This document shows positions 1 through 9,299 of a stretch of DNA of 64,000 nucleotides, one piece after another (the first letter of the stretch is position 1; each line of letters starts with the position of its first letter). The DNA lies in contig JBGCGJ010000005.1 of the NCBI GenBank assembly GCA_045110675.1, positions 18,066 to 82,065 of the forward strand, read 5' to 3'. The stretch comes from JBALVT01 sp045110675. GTDB lineage: Bacteria; Pseudomonadota; Gammaproteobacteria; Pseudomonadales; Halieaceae. Under the pieces are notes generated by a model that saw only the letters and a list, made by a program, of their open reading frames with translations, searched no databases and was not told the origin of the DNA. The translations under genes were made by a program, and so were the position numbers.

Positions 1-1
1 C

Positions 2-721
2 CGGGTCGTGGCGGGTTACCAGGGTGGAGAAATCAATCCAGTTAACTCGACGGTGATTGTTCACCAGTTCGATGCCCACGCCTGGGCAGAAGTCTGGCTT
101 GAAGGTGAGGGTTGGGTTAGATTCGATCCCACTGCCGCAGTTTCCCCCGACAGAATCGAATGGGGTCTGGAGCGGGCGATGGCGGGAGAGGGCAGTTTTC
201 TCGCCAGTTCGCCATTATCACCTTTGCGCTATAGAGACATCACCTGGCTCAATGAAATCCGGCTGCGCTACGATGCGCTCACATGGCAGTGGCAGAGTTG
301 GGTCGTAGGTTATGACACGGAGAAACAATACGAATTTCTCGGCAGTCTGCTAGGCCAGTTTAACGCCCGAAAGTTCGCCTTGGTGTTGATAGGCTCCTGG
401 GTTCTGGTACTGATACCCGTGGGTTTTTCGCTGCTGGCCAGACGAAAGCTACACGAGCAATCAGAGGAAGATAAATACTATCGCGCCTTTTGTGCGAGAC
501 TGGCAAAGCGGGGAATTGTGCGCGAGCCCGCAGAGACGCCTGCGATGTATGCAGAACGCGCCGCAGGTCTGGCCCCTTCTTCAGCCCATTCTATTTTTGA
601 CATTACCTCACTCTATAGCGATCTGGCCTATGCAAACGAAGGCATAGATACCTCCGGTAAAAAGCGGATATTGCGAGAGTTGCGGGAGGCAGTGCGGACT
701 TTTCGGGTCAAGGCGAACTAA
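2..721 (+). CDS. Transglutaminase-like membrane protein, TgpA/DUF3488-DUF4129 family, C-terminal part
   Basis: The 5' end lies outside the window; the frame is open from base 2. The visible part starts in the transglutaminase-like core: RVVAGYQGGE, then HAWAEVW (the catalytic-type His) and GWVRFDPTAA (the Asp). One strong hydrophobic segment follows (about residues 122-140 from base 8, FALVLIGSWVLVLIPVGFSL). The C-terminal cytoplasmic domain resembles DUF4129 (YYRAFCARLAKRGI...ETPAMYAERAA). TgpA-type proteins are inner-membrane proteins with a periplasmic transglutaminase domain, usually next to MoxR and DUF58 genes. The substrate is unknown. The gene ends about 90 bp before the convergent acnB gene. 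Family assignment is confident; role is inferred. Confidence 0.85.
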   Translation, partial: RVVAGYQGGEINPVNSTVIVHQFDAHAWAEVWLEGEGWVRFDPTAAVSPDRIEWGLERAMAGEGSFLASSPLSPLRYRDITWLNEIRLRYDALTWQWQSWVVGYDTEKQYEFLGSLLGQFNARKFALVLIGSWVLVLIPVGFSLLARRKLHEQSEEDKYYRAFCARLAKRGIVREPAETPAMYAERAAGLAPSSAHSIFDITSLYSDLAYANEGIDTSGKKRILRELREAVRTFRVKAN

Positions 722-760
722 TGCAATGTAAAAGCCTGTAGGAAAAATAGGGCCAGGCAT

Positions 761-784
761 AAAAAACCCCGCAAAAGCGGGGTT
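761..784 (-). terminator. Intrinsic terminator of acnB
   Basis: An 8-bp stem AACCCCGC / GCGGGGTT with an AAAA loop sits 26 bp beyond the acnB stop. Read on the minus strand it is followed by a run of six T. It sits between convergent genes and matches the pattern of a rho-independent terminator for acnB. Confidence 0.85.
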
Positions 785-809
785 GATCGTTCAATCAGGC
801 AGCACCGAC

Positions 810-3425
810 TTAAGCGCGAACTTCCTCAATTTGCACCGCCGCTATTCTTTTTCCTTCTTCGGCGTTTTCCTGAAAAGACGCGATCCTGTCAAAGTTCAGA
901 TAGCGATAAATCTCCTCAGACATAGAATCCAGGTTTTCAGCGTACTTCATGTATTCTTCAGGCGTCGGCAAGCGGCCCAGAATAGCACCCACCGATGCCA
1001 GCTCGGCGGAAGTCAGGTAGACATTGGCGCCATCGCCCAAGCGGTTGGGGAAGTTGCGAGTCGACGTCGACAATACTGTGGAGTTGGGTTCTACCCGAGC
1101 CTGGTTTCCCATGCATAAAGAGCAACCGGGCATTTCGGTTCGTGCCCCCGAGGCTCCGAAGATGTTGTAGTAACCTTCCTGCATCAATTGATACTCGTCC
1201 ATCTTGGTCGGCGGTACTATCCACATGCGAGTGGAAATACCACCCTCATGTTGATCCAGTAGCTTGCCAGCGGCGCGGAAGTGGCCGATGTTGGTCATGC
1301 AGCTGCCGATGAAAACTTCGTCCACTTTGTCACCAGCCACTTCTGACAGCAGGCGGGCGTCATCGGGATCGTTCGGGCAGCATACAATGGGCTCAGTCAC
1401 TTCAGCGAGATCGATTTCGATAACTGCGGCGTACTCGGCATCCGCATCGGCTTTCATCAGGCTGGGATTAGCCAGCCATTCTTCCATTTTCCTGGCCCGA
1501 CGTTCGATGGTGCGTGCATCTCCATAGCCATCTGCAATCATCGAGCGCAGCAAAACGATATTCGAATTCAAATATTCCACCACGGAGCTTTCATTCAGGG
1601 CTATTGTGCAGCCGGCGGCTGATCGCTCTGCAGAAGCATCTGACAATTCAAACGCCTGCTCGGCGGTGAGATCTCCCAGGCCCTCGATTTCCAGGATACG
1701 ACCCGAGAAGATATTCTTCTTGCCCTTCTTGTCTACCGTCAGCAAACCTTCTTTGATGCCGTAGTAAGGAATCGCATGGACCAGGTCGCGCAAGGTAATG
1801 CCCGGCTGCATTTCACCTTTGAATCGAACCAGTACTGATTCGGGCATATCCAAAGGCATGACGCCTGTCGCAGCAGCAAAGGCTACAAGTCCAGATCCTG
1901 CTGGGAAGGAAATGCCCAGTGGGAATCGAGTGTGGGAATCACCACCGGTGCCAACCGTGTCTGGTAACAACATGCGGTTCAACCAGGAGTGGATAATGCC
2001 ATCGCCCGGACGAAGTGATACACCACCGCGCGTCATGATGAAGTCGGGGAGGTTGTGTTGAGTGTCGATATCAACGGGCTTGGGGTAAGCCGCCGTGTGA
2101 CAAAAAGATTGCATGGTCAGGTCGGCCGAGAAACCCAGACAAGCGAGGTCTTTCAGTTCGTCGCGGGTCATGGGGCCGGTGGTATCTTGCGATCCGACCG
2201 TGGTCATGCGCGGCTCGCAGTAAGTGCCGGGGCGTACGCCTTCAACGCCACAGGCGCGGCCAACCATTTTTTGTCCCAAGGTATAGCCTTTGCCCGTATC
2301 TTCGGGCGAATCCGGTGTTCGAAACATGGTTGAAGTTTCCAGCCCCAGAGATTCGCGAGCTCTTACCGTCAGCCCTCTGCCGATGATCAGGTTGATTCGG
2401 CCACCGGCGCGAACTTCGTCTAACAATACGTCTGATTTCAATTCAAATTCTGACAACACTTCGCCAGACTCCGAGAGAATTTTGCCGTCATAAGGCCTGA
2501 TCTCTATTACATCGCCCATGCCCAGTTTCTCGACCGGGGCTTCGAATACCAGTGCGCCGGCATCTTCCATGGTGTTGTAAAAAATGGGGGCGACTTTATT
2601 GCCGATACAGATACCGCCACCTTTCTTATTGGGAACACCGGATATGTCATCGCCAAAAAACCACAAGACAGAGTTGGTGGCAGATTTTCTGGAAGATCCG
2701 GTTCCAACAACGTCACCGACAAAGGCGACTGGCAGACCTTTCGCTTGAATTTCCTGGATCTTACTCATCGGCCCGGTCACACCGTGTTCTTCGGGCTCTA
2801 AACCATCGCGGGTCATTTTGTACATTGCGAGGGCGTGTAGGGGGATATCGGGCCTCGACCAAGCGTCGGGAGCGGGGGACAGGTCGTCGGTGTTGGTTTC
2901 GCCGGTCACTTTGAACACGGTGACTTTGATGGATTCGGCCACTTCGTCCTGCGAGGTAAACCACTCTGCGTCCGCCCAGGATTGCATCACCGATTTCGCG
3001 TGCTCGTTGCCGCCGCTGGCGAGGCTTTCAACATCATGAAATGCATCAAACATCAGCAGAGTGTGCTTCAGTTCTTTTGCCGCCAAGGGCGCTAGATCAT
3101 CATCGGACAGCGATTTAACCAGAGTCTCGATGTTGTAACCGCCGTGCATATTGCCCAGGAGTTCTATCGCCATGGCCTTGTCAATCAGTGGGCTGCTCGC
3201 TTCACCGCTGATGATAGCCGACAAAAATCCAGCTTTAACATAGGCCGCTTCGTCTACGCCAGGAGGCACACGATCGGTGATCAGTTCGACCAGAAACGCT
3301 TCTTCACCGGCGGGTGGGCTTTTAAGTAACTCGACGAGACTGGCGACTTGTTCTGCACTGAGCGGTTTGGCGGGGATGTTCTGTTTGGCGCGTTCGGCCA
3401 CGTGTTCGCGATATGCTTCAAGCAC
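810..3425 (-). CDS. acnB: Aconitate hydratase B (bifunctional aconitase / 2-methylisocitrate dehydratase)
   Basis: Interconverts citrate and isocitrate through cis-aconitate in the TCA cycle; AcnB-type enzymes also handle 2-methylisocitrate. The 871-aa product matches the usual length of about 865 aa. It has the AcnB order: N-terminal HEAT-like domain (MLEAYREHVAERAKQNIPAKP), swivel domain, then the catalytic domains. The [4Fe-4S] ligands are visible as SCMTNIGHF and the pair in GCSLCMGNQAR near the C terminus. The start is GTG at 3425 with AGAAGGAG upstream. It stands alone and is transcribed away from the DUF1289-miaE pair, so the 209-bp gap upstream must hold divergent promoters. Confidence 0.97.
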   Translation of the reverse strand: MLEAYREHVAERAKQNIPAKPLSAEQVASLVELLKSPPAGEEAFLVELITDRVPPGVDEAAYVKAGFLSAIISGEASSPLIDKAMAIELLGNMHGGYNIETLVKSLSDDDLAPLAAKELKHTLLMFDAFHDVESLASGGNEHAKSVMQSWADAEWFTSQDEVAESIKVTVFKVTGETNTDDLSPAPDAWSRPDIPLHALAMYKMTRDGLEPEEHGVTGPMSKIQEIQAKGLPVAFVGDVVGTGSSRKSATNSVLWFFGDDISGVPNKKGGGICIGNKVAPIFYNTMEDAGALVFEAPVEKLGMGDVIEIRPYDGKILSESGEVLSEFELKSDVLLDEVRAGGRINLIIGRGLTVRARESLGLETSTMFRTPDSPEDTGKGYTLGQKMVGRACGVEGVRPGTYCEPRMTTVGSQDTTGPMTRDELKDLACLGFSADLTMQSFCHTAAYPKPVDIDTQHNLPDFIMTRGGVSLRPGDGIIHSWLNRMLLPDTVGTGGDSHTRFPLGISFPAGSGLVAFAAATGVMPLDMPESVLVRFKGEMQPGITLRDLVHAIPYYGIKEGLLTVDKKGKKNIFSGRILEIEGLGDLTAEQAFELSDASAERSAAGCTIALNESSVVEYLNSNIVLLRSMIADGYGDARTIERRARKMEEWLANPSLMKADADAEYAAVIEIDLAEVTEPIVCCPNDPDDARLLSEVAGDKVDEVFIGSCMTNIGHFRAAGKLLDQHEGGISTRMWIVPPTKMDEYQLMQEGYYNIFGASGARTEMPGCSLCMGNQARVEPNSTVLSTSTRNFPNRLGDGANVYLTSAELASVGAILGRLPTPEEYMKYAENLDSMSEEIYRYLNFDRIASFQENAEEGKRIAAVQIEEVRA

Positions 3426-3634
3426 GTTGATGCTCCTTCTATTGGCTGAATCACTCTCGGTGCTGTTCTTGCGAAGACCTAAGCCCAGAGGATTGAGGTG
3501 GAGTGGAAATCGGGTGTGAAGTATAGCCTACGCAGGCATTAAGATAAATAAATCAAACGCTTATACCGTGCATTCACTTAGGTGATATCGTAAACTCCGC
3601 CCAGCTAAAGTCCCCTTGGAAATTTCAGATCCGC

Positions 3635-4108
3635 ATGATCCTGCCGCCAGTAAAAACTCCCTGCATCGGGGTCTGTTCCACCGGAATTGGCGATACGGTT
3701 TGCCGGGGTTGCAAGCGGTTTGCCCATGAGGTCATCAATTGGAACAGTTATACCGCTGACCAGAAACGGGTTATAGATTCGCGCCTGTCTCAGTTTTTGT
3801 CTCAGTGTGTGAGTAACAAACTTCGGGTGATTGATGTCAAGCTACTGGAGTGGCAGCTCAATGTGCAGCAAATCAGTTTCACCAAGAACCACGACGAGTA
3901 CTGTTGGGCCTACAGTTTGATCAAAGCGGGTGCGAGTCAGATTCAACAACCTGCGGAATACGGATTTGAGTTGGATATCCGCTACAGAGAAATACCGCTG
4001 GTAGATTTAAAGGATATGATCGACCAGGAATTCTTCACTCTGTCCCAGGCCCACTATGATCGTTACATGCTGACGCCTGATCTTTTTTCAGGTCGCAATC
4101 AATTGTGA
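3635..4108 (+). CDS. DUF1289-containing protein
   Basis: A 157-aa protein. The N terminus has a small Cys cluster (PCIGVCSTGIGDTVCRGCKRF, residues about 9-29) diagnostic of DUF1289, which suggests a metal-bound knuckle. The rest (about residues 40-157) is soluble and has no motif I recognise. Function is unknown. The stop overlaps the start of the miaE-like gene (TTGTGA), so the two are probably translated together, and the protein may have a link to tRNA or iron chemistry; that link is inference from position only. Confidence 0.8.
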   Translation: MILPPVKTPCIGVCSTGIGDTVCRGCKRFAHEVINWNSYTADQKRVIDSRLSQFLSQCVSNKLRVIDVKLLEWQLNVQQISFTKNHDEYCWAYSLIKAGASQIQQPAEYGFELDIRYREIPLVDLKDMIDQEFFTLSQAHYDRYMLTPDLFSGRNQL

Positions 4109-4719
4109 TCGTGAAAACCGATATCAGCGCCATCAAAGAATTTTTGCTGTGTGAAACGCCGCCACAGTGGATTCAGTGGGCCCAGAGCAACCCCGATATT
4201 TTGTTGATAGACCACGCGAACTGCGAAAAAAAGGCGGCGGCTACTGCCTTAAATCTGATGTATCGCTATGCAGGCAATCACACCTTGCTCAATAAGATGT
4301 CCCGATTGGCAAGGGAGGAGCTGCGCCATTTTGAGCAGGTGATCGCAATAATGAAAAACCGGCAGATTGATTATCCGCAGATTTCTGCGGCTCGTTATGC
4401 TCAGGGGCTAAGAAAGGCGATGCGCAATCAAGAGCCGGGTCGTCTTGTTGATACCTTGCTGGTCGGTGCGATTATTGAGGCGCGCTCCTGCGAACGCTTC
4501 GCTGCCTTGATTCCGGTCCTGGATGAGGAGCTTGCGCAGTTTTACGCCTCGTTATTGAAATCGGAATCCCGGCACTTTAAGGATTATCTACAGCTTGCGC
4601 GGGAGGCTGGATCACCAGAGGAAGTGCAGGAGCGCTTGCCGCTACTGCTGGCCGCGGAAAAAGACCTGATCGTTACTGCAGATACTGAGTTTAGGTTTCA
4701 CAGTGGACCGCCGCATTAA
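4105..4719 (+). CDS. miaE: tRNA-(ms2io6A)-hydroxylase
   Basis: Non-haem di-iron monooxygenase that hydroxylates ms2i6A at position 37 of tRNAs reading UNN codons. The 204-aa length is normal for the family. Ferritin-like helices carry the iron ligands: DHANCEKKAA, REELRHFEQV (ExxH), EARSCERF and SESRHFKDY (ExxH). The GTG start at 4105 overlaps the upstream TGA, indicating translational coupling with the DUF1289 gene. It converges on lpxH with only 39 bp between stops and no clear hairpin. Confidence 0.92.
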   Translation: MIVKTDISAIKEFLLCETPPQWIQWAQSNPDILLIDHANCEKKAAATALNLMYRYAGNHTLLNKMSRLAREELRHFEQVIAIMKNRQIDYPQISAARYAQGLRKAMRNQEPGRLVDTLLVGAIIEARSCERFAALIPVLDEELAQFYASLLKSESRHFKDYLQLAREAGSPEEVQERLPLLLAAEKDLIVTADTEFRFHSGPPH

Positions 4720-4758
4720 ACGTAATGCGACACTTTCGATATAGATCGTATGTTATTG

Positions 4759-5469
4759 TTATATATGGAATTTAAAAAGTTCGATATTGTCTGAAGTCAC
4801 CTCGATAGCCCACCCATATTGCTCCCAGTCACCCAGCACCCAACGCACTCCAGAGTTTAGATCGTGCTGTGCTGGCCGGTGAGTATGACCATGAATAAGG
4901 CGCGTAACCCCGTGCTCAGCCATTACTTTCGCCACTTCGTCGGCCGATACATCCATAATATCCTGGGCTTTGTTACTGTTTGATTCCTTGCTCACAGAGC
5001 GCAGATGCGCGGCAAAGGCCTTGCGCTCATCCAGGGAGCGACTCAGTAAGTCCGCTTGACATTTTGGATCCCTGGCGGTTTTTCGAAACGCCTGATACTC
5101 GGCGTCATCGGTGCACAGGCTATCCCCGTGCATCAACAGAGTGGGTGTACCGTACAGATCAACCACCACCGGATCTTGTAGCAACTGGCCACCCACGGCC
5201 CGACAAAAGTCGTCACCCAGCAAAAAGTCGCGATTGCCCTGCATCAGGTAAAGCGAGGGTCCGCTGTCGCTATACTGTTTGAGTAGTCTGGTCACTTCCT
5301 GGGCGATTGGAGAGTCGTCATCGTCGCCCAACCAGACTTCAAACAGATCGCCCAGTATGTAGAGGCCGTCACAGTGAGTATTCTTTTCGAGGAATGCAGC
5401 CAAGGCCTGGATTACAGCAGGCCTTGCTGAGTCGAGGTGTAAATCGGAGATAAAGACGGTGGAGGGCAC
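4759..5469 (-). CDS. lpxH: UDP-2,3-diacylglucosamine diphosphatase
   Basis: Fourth step of lipid A synthesis: hydrolyses UDP-2,3-diacylglucosamine to lipid X and UMP at the inner face of the membrane. The 236-aa product has the calcineurin-like phosphoesterase motifs in order: SDLHLD (7-12), GDLFEVWLGDD, GNRDFLLGDDF, a central MHGDS and the C-terminal HGHTHRPAQH. The start is GTG at 5469 with GGGGA upstream. It lies 21 bp downstream of ppiB on the same strand, the usual ppiB-lpxH pair. Presence of this gene indicates a Gram-negative LPS producer. Confidence 0.96.
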   Translation of the reverse strand: MPSTVFISDLHLDSARPAVIQALAAFLEKNTHCDGLYILGDLFEVWLGDDDDSPIAQEVTRLLKQYSDSGPSLYLMQGNRDFLLGDDFCRAVGGQLLQDPVVVDLYGTPTLLMHGDSLCTDDAEYQAFRKTARDPKCQADLLSRSLDERKAFAAHLRSVSKESNSNKAQDIMDVSADEVAKVMAEHGVTRLIHGHTHRPAQHDLNSGVRWVLGDWEQYGWAIEVTSDNIELFKFHI

Positions 5470-5490
5470 GGTCAGTAATCCCCTAAGGGA

Positions 5491-5988
5491 TTAATCTTCG
5501 ACGATGGTGACAGATTCGATGATGACATCTTCAGTCGGTACGTCCTGGTGTCCATCACGGCTGCCCGTTGCAACAGCGCGAATCTTATCCAGCACTTCAC
5601 TACCTTCAGTCATCTTGCCAAATACCGTGTAACCCCATCCCTGCATATTTTTGCCGCTGTGATTCAGGAAGTCGTTGTCTTTGACGTTGATGAAGAACTG
5701 AGCGGTAGCCGAATGCGGGTCCATGGTTCTTGCCATCGCAACGGTGCCAAAATCATTCTTAAGCCCATTGTCAGCTTCATTTTCGATAGGTTCGTTGGTC
5801 GGCTTTTGGGTCATGCTGGTGTCGAAGCCGCCGCCCTGGATCATGAAGTTGTCTATGACACGGTGAAAAATTGTGCCGTCGTAATAGCCTTCCTGGGCGT
5901 AGGCCAGAAAATTGGCCACGGTCTTCGGAGCTTTCTCAGCGTCCAGTTCCAGTTTGATTTCGCCGAATGTCGTGCGAATGATAACCAT
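5491..5988 (-). CDS. ppiB: Peptidyl-prolyl cis-trans isomerase B (cyclophilin)
   Basis: Cytoplasmic cyclophilin of 165 aa that isomerises Xaa-Pro bonds. Signature residues: FHRVIDNFMIQGGGF (active-site Arg and the Gln/Phe strand) and MARTMDPHSATAQFFIN. There is no signal peptide, consistent with the cytoplasmic PpiB rather than periplasmic PpiA. ATG start with AAGGAA six bases upstream. First gene of the ppiB-lpxH unit, divergent from glnS. Confidence 0.95.
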   Translation of the reverse strand: MVIIRTTFGEIKLELDAEKAPKTVANFLAYAQEGYYDGTIFHRVIDNFMIQGGGFDTSMTQKPTNEPIENEADNGLKNDFGTVAMARTMDPHSATAQFFINVKDNDFLNHSGKNMQGWGYTVFGKMTEGSEVLDKIRAVATGSRDGHQDVPTEDVIIESVTIVED

Positions 5989-6136
5989 GAGTGATTCCTT
6001 GCTATGTGGTAGAAAAGCTGGGCAATGATACGGACTTTTGGCGGGTAGGCAAATAACTTGGGCGAAAGATTCATCTGTTTATGTGAATACCCACAGTTCG
6101 CGGTTTAATTGGCTATATAAGGTGCCGGTCTGCGGC

Positions 6137-6142
6137 TATAAT
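6137..6142 (+). promoter_or_regulatory. Probable -10 element of glnS
   Basis: A perfect TATAAT lies 33 bp before the glnS start. No convincing -35 hexamer is visible at 16-18 bp spacing. Start of transcription would fall near 6149, giving a leader of about 25 nt with AAGGGA as ribosome site. Confidence 0.5.
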
Positions 6143-6174
6143 ACGCGCCAATTTTTACCCACCTTGAAGGGAAT

Positions 6175-7833
6175 ATGGAAACAACGCCGGCCAACAATTT
6201 TTTGCAGACGATCGTAGAGCAAGATCTCGAATCTGGAAGGGTCGGGGAACTTGTGACGCGCTTTCCGCCCGAGCCAAATGGTTTTTTGCATGTAGGCCAT
6301 GCTAAATCTATTTGCCTGAATTTTGGTCTAGCGGAGACGTTTGGAGGTCGCTGCAATCTTCGCTTTGACGACACCAACCCGGAAAAGGAAAGTCAGACTT
6401 ACATCGATTCCATTCAGGAAGATATCCGCTGGTTGGGCTACTCCTGGGCGGGTGAGGTTCGCTATGCCTCGTCCTATTTTGACCAGTTCTATGCCTGGGC
6501 TCAGGAGCTTGTTCGAGCAGGCAAGGCTTATGTGTGTGATCTCAATGCTGAGGAAGCCAGGGCCTATCGAGGGACGCTCACCGAGGGCGGCAAAAATAGC
6601 CCCTACCGCGATCGAAGTGTGGAAGATAACCTGGAATTACTCGAGGCAATGAAAGCGGGTAAATTCGCCGAGGGTGAAAAGGTATTGCGGGCGAAAATCG
6701 ATATGAACGCGCCCAACATCAATCTTCGCGACCCTATTTTGTATCGAATTCGCAAGGTGTCCCATCACCAGACTGGCGACGACTGGGTGATATATCCCAC
6801 CTATGATTTCGCCCACGGCCAGGAAGACGCCATCGAAGGAGTGACGCATTCGATTTGCACCCTGGAGTTTGCCGACCATAAACCCTTATACGATTGGTTT
6901 ATTGAGCACTTATCGGTTCCCAGCGAGCCCCGGCAGTTTGAATTTGGTCGCCTGAGCCTCAGCTATACAGTGACCAGCAAACGCAAACTCAAGGCCCTGG
7001 TCGACGAGGGCATTGTCGAGGGTTGGGATGATCCGCGCATGCCAACCATTGCCGGTATGCGCCGAAGGGGTTACACCGCAGATTCTATTCGACGATTTTG
7101 CGAAATGATTGGCGTCACACGAAATGACGGTGTGGTCGATGTCGCTATGCTTGAACACGCCATTCGCGATGATTTGAATAACAATGCGCCGCGAGCTATG
7201 TGCGTCCTGAAGCCACTCAAGGTGGTGTTGACTAATTATCCCGATGATACATCTGAGGAGATTGTGGCCTCGTCTCACCCCAGCCGCGATGACCTGGGCC
7301 AGCGCGTATTGCCCTTTAGCAAAAACATTTATATCGATGCTGAAGATTTCCGTGAAGAGGCCAATAAAAAATTCAAGCGTTTGGTAATAGGCAAGCGAGT
7401 AAGACTGCGCAATGCTTATGTGATCGAAGCTGATGAGGCTATTCGCAATGATGCTGGCGAGATCATCGAAGTGCGGGCTCGCATGATCACCAATGTCCTG
7501 GGTGCAGACCCTGAAGATGGGGTTAAGGCTAAGGGTGTCATACATTGGGTTTGTACGGCCGGTGGCAGGCCTGCAACGGTGCGTATTTATGACCGACTGT
7601 TTAATGATGAAGCCCCGGACAAAGGGGACAAGGAGTTGTTGGACAGTATCAATCCGGATTCTTTGAAAGTGGTGACAGATGCCTGGGTAGAACCATCTTT
7701 ACTGGATGCCGAGCCCGAGCAGAATTTTCAGTTTGAACGCGAGGGTTATTTTGTTGCTGATCGATATGACCACACTGCGCAAAACCCAACATTCAATATG
7801 ACAATCGGGCTTCGCGATACCTGGAACAATTAG
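6175..7833 (+). CDS. glnS: Glutaminyl-tRNA synthetase
   Basis: Class I aminoacyl-tRNA synthetase that charges tRNA-Gln. The 552-aa product has the HIGH-type motif in RFPPEPNGFLHVGHAKS (about residues 30-46), the KMSKS-type motif VTSKRKL, and the two C-terminal anticodon-binding beta-barrels. GlnRS is typical of gammaproteobacteria, which charge glutamine directly. ATG start after AAGGGA. cysS follows after 33 bp on the same strand, so the two may be cotranscribed. Confidence 0.97.
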   Translation: METTPANNFLQTIVEQDLESGRVGELVTRFPPEPNGFLHVGHAKSICLNFGLAETFGGRCNLRFDDTNPEKESQTYIDSIQEDIRWLGYSWAGEVRYASSYFDQFYAWAQELVRAGKAYVCDLNAEEARAYRGTLTEGGKNSPYRDRSVEDNLELLEAMKAGKFAEGEKVLRAKIDMNAPNINLRDPILYRIRKVSHHQTGDDWVIYPTYDFAHGQEDAIEGVTHSICTLEFADHKPLYDWFIEHLSVPSEPRQFEFGRLSLSYTVTSKRKLKALVDEGIVEGWDDPRMPTIAGMRRRGYTADSIRRFCEMIGVTRNDGVVDVAMLEHAIRDDLNNNAPRAMCVLKPLKVVLTNYPDDTSEEIVASSHPSRDDLGQRVLPFSKNIYIDAEDFREEANKKFKRLVIGKRVRLRNAYVIEADEAIRNDAGEIIEVRARMITNVLGADPEDGVKAKGVIHWVCTAGGRPATVRIYDRLFNDEAPDKGDKELLDSINPDSLKVVTDAWVEPSLLDAEPEQNFQFEREGYFVADRYDHTAQNPTFNMTIGLRDTWNN

Positions 7834-7866
7834 TCCGAAATCAATGCATAGAATACAAGGCACATC

Positions 7867-9249
7867 ATGACCCTGAAGTTGTACAACACCATGACCTCGA
7901 AGAAAGAGGTTTTTGAACCATTGATACCAGACACAGTCACGCTCTACGTTTGTGGCCCCACGGTGTACAACTACGCTCACATCGGCAATGCGCGTCCTGT
8001 GGTCGTGTTTGATACTTTGTTTCGCCTATTGAATACCCATTACTCGAATGTCACCTATGCGCGCAATATTACTGATGTCGACGATAAAATCATTGTGGCG
8101 GCGAAAGAGGGCGGTCGTGATATCGAATCTGTAACCGATCAATATACGGCGATCTACCGTGAGGATATGGCTCAGCTTAACGCTCTTGATCCCACCCTTG
8201 AACCTCGCGCCACACACAACATAGACGCAATGATCGCGCTGACCGAAACGCTGATCGAAAAAGAGCATGCCTATGAATCCGACGGGCATGTGTTATTCGC
8301 GGTTGAGTCCATGCCCGACTACGGAAAGCTGTCGGGGCGGTCACTGGACGACATGCTGGCTGGCGCAAGAGTGGAGGTGGCAGATTACAAACGGCATCCG
8401 GGGGATTTTATTTTATGGAAGCCCGCCGAAGAGGGAGATCCGGGTTGGGATAGCCCCTGGGGTCGAGGCCGCCCCGGATGGCATCTGGAGTGTTCTGCGA
8501 TGATTCGAGCACACCTGGGTGAGACTATCGATATACACGGTGGTGGAAGAGACCTGATTTTTCCGCACCATGAGAACGAGATCGCCCAAAGTCGCTGTGC
8601 ACACGGCGGAGACTATGTGCGCTATTGGATGCACAACGCCTATCTCGATATCGACGGCGAAAAGATGTCCAAGTCACTGGGTAACTTTCGTACTGTGAGG
8701 GAACTGTTACAAAGCTATCGCGGAGAAGTCCTGAGATTCGCGCTGCTTTCCGCGCAGTACCGCTCGCCACTAAACTTTACTGTGGAATTACTGGAGCAGG
8801 CAGAAACCACCTTGTCGAGTTTGTATAGCGGTTTACGCGAGGCGGCAACCATAGAGGCTGACATGGATGTGAATCTGGCAGAGGAGGCATTCTACGCGGC
8901 GCTTAACGACGACTTGAATACGCCGGTGGCGATTGCCGAGTTACACGGCCTAGCGAAGGAACTCAACAAAGCAGACCCCCAGCAGAAGCCGAAACTAAAA
9001 GGCCGTCTTCTCACTGCAGCATCGATGCTGGGTATTCTCCAGCAAGATCCTGAGGCGTGGCTGCATGGCGGAGCCTCGGATGATTTGATCTCAGCTGAAG
9101 AGGTAGAAACGCTGATCGCCCAGCGCCAGCAGGCGAAGTTGGACAAGGAATACAGTCGCGCCGATGAAATCCGTCAGTCGCTGGTAGAGCGTGGAGTCGT
9201 TTTGGAAGACAGCCGCGAGGGAACCAAGTGGCGGCGCGCCAGCGAATAA
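7867..9249 (+). CDS. cysS: Cysteinyl-tRNA synthetase
   Basis: Class I synthetase that charges tRNA-Cys, 460 aa. Zinc-site and catalytic motifs: YVCGPTVYNYAHIGNARP (HIGH-type), GWHLECSAM, HGGGRDLIFPHHENE, and KMSKS in GEKMSKSLGNF. The C-terminal DALR-type region is present (residues about 340 onward). Typical length and complete. It lies downstream of glnS and converges on folD. Confidence 0.97.
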   Translation: MTLKLYNTMTSKKEVFEPLIPDTVTLYVCGPTVYNYAHIGNARPVVVFDTLFRLLNTHYSNVTYARNITDVDDKIIVAAKEGGRDIESVTDQYTAIYREDMAQLNALDPTLEPRATHNIDAMIALTETLIEKEHAYESDGHVLFAVESMPDYGKLSGRSLDDMLAGARVEVADYKRHPGDFILWKPAEEGDPGWDSPWGRGRPGWHLECSAMIRAHLGETIDIHGGGRDLIFPHHENEIAQSRCAHGGDYVRYWMHNAYLDIDGEKMSKSLGNFRTVRELLQSYRGEVLRFALLSAQYRSPLNFTVELLEQAETTLSSLYSGLREAATIEADMDVNLAEEAFYAALNDDLNTPVAIAELHGLAKELNKADPQQKPKLKGRLLTAASMLGILQQDPEAWLHGGASDDLISAEEVETLIAQRQQAKLDKEYSRADEIRQSLVERGVVLEDSREGTKWRRASE

Positions 9250-9257
9250 ATTAGCGC

Positions 9258-9286
9258 AAAAAACCAGGCGGGATTTTGCCCGCCTG
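9258..9286 (-). terminator. Intrinsic terminator of folD
   Basis: Eight-bp stem CAGGCGGG / CCCGCCTG with a six-base loop, followed on the minus strand by six T. It begins 14 bp after the folD stop; the hairpin may also help end cysS transcripts from the other side, but the T run favours folD. Confidence 0.85.
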
Positions 9287-9299
9287 AGCGCTCGTCATG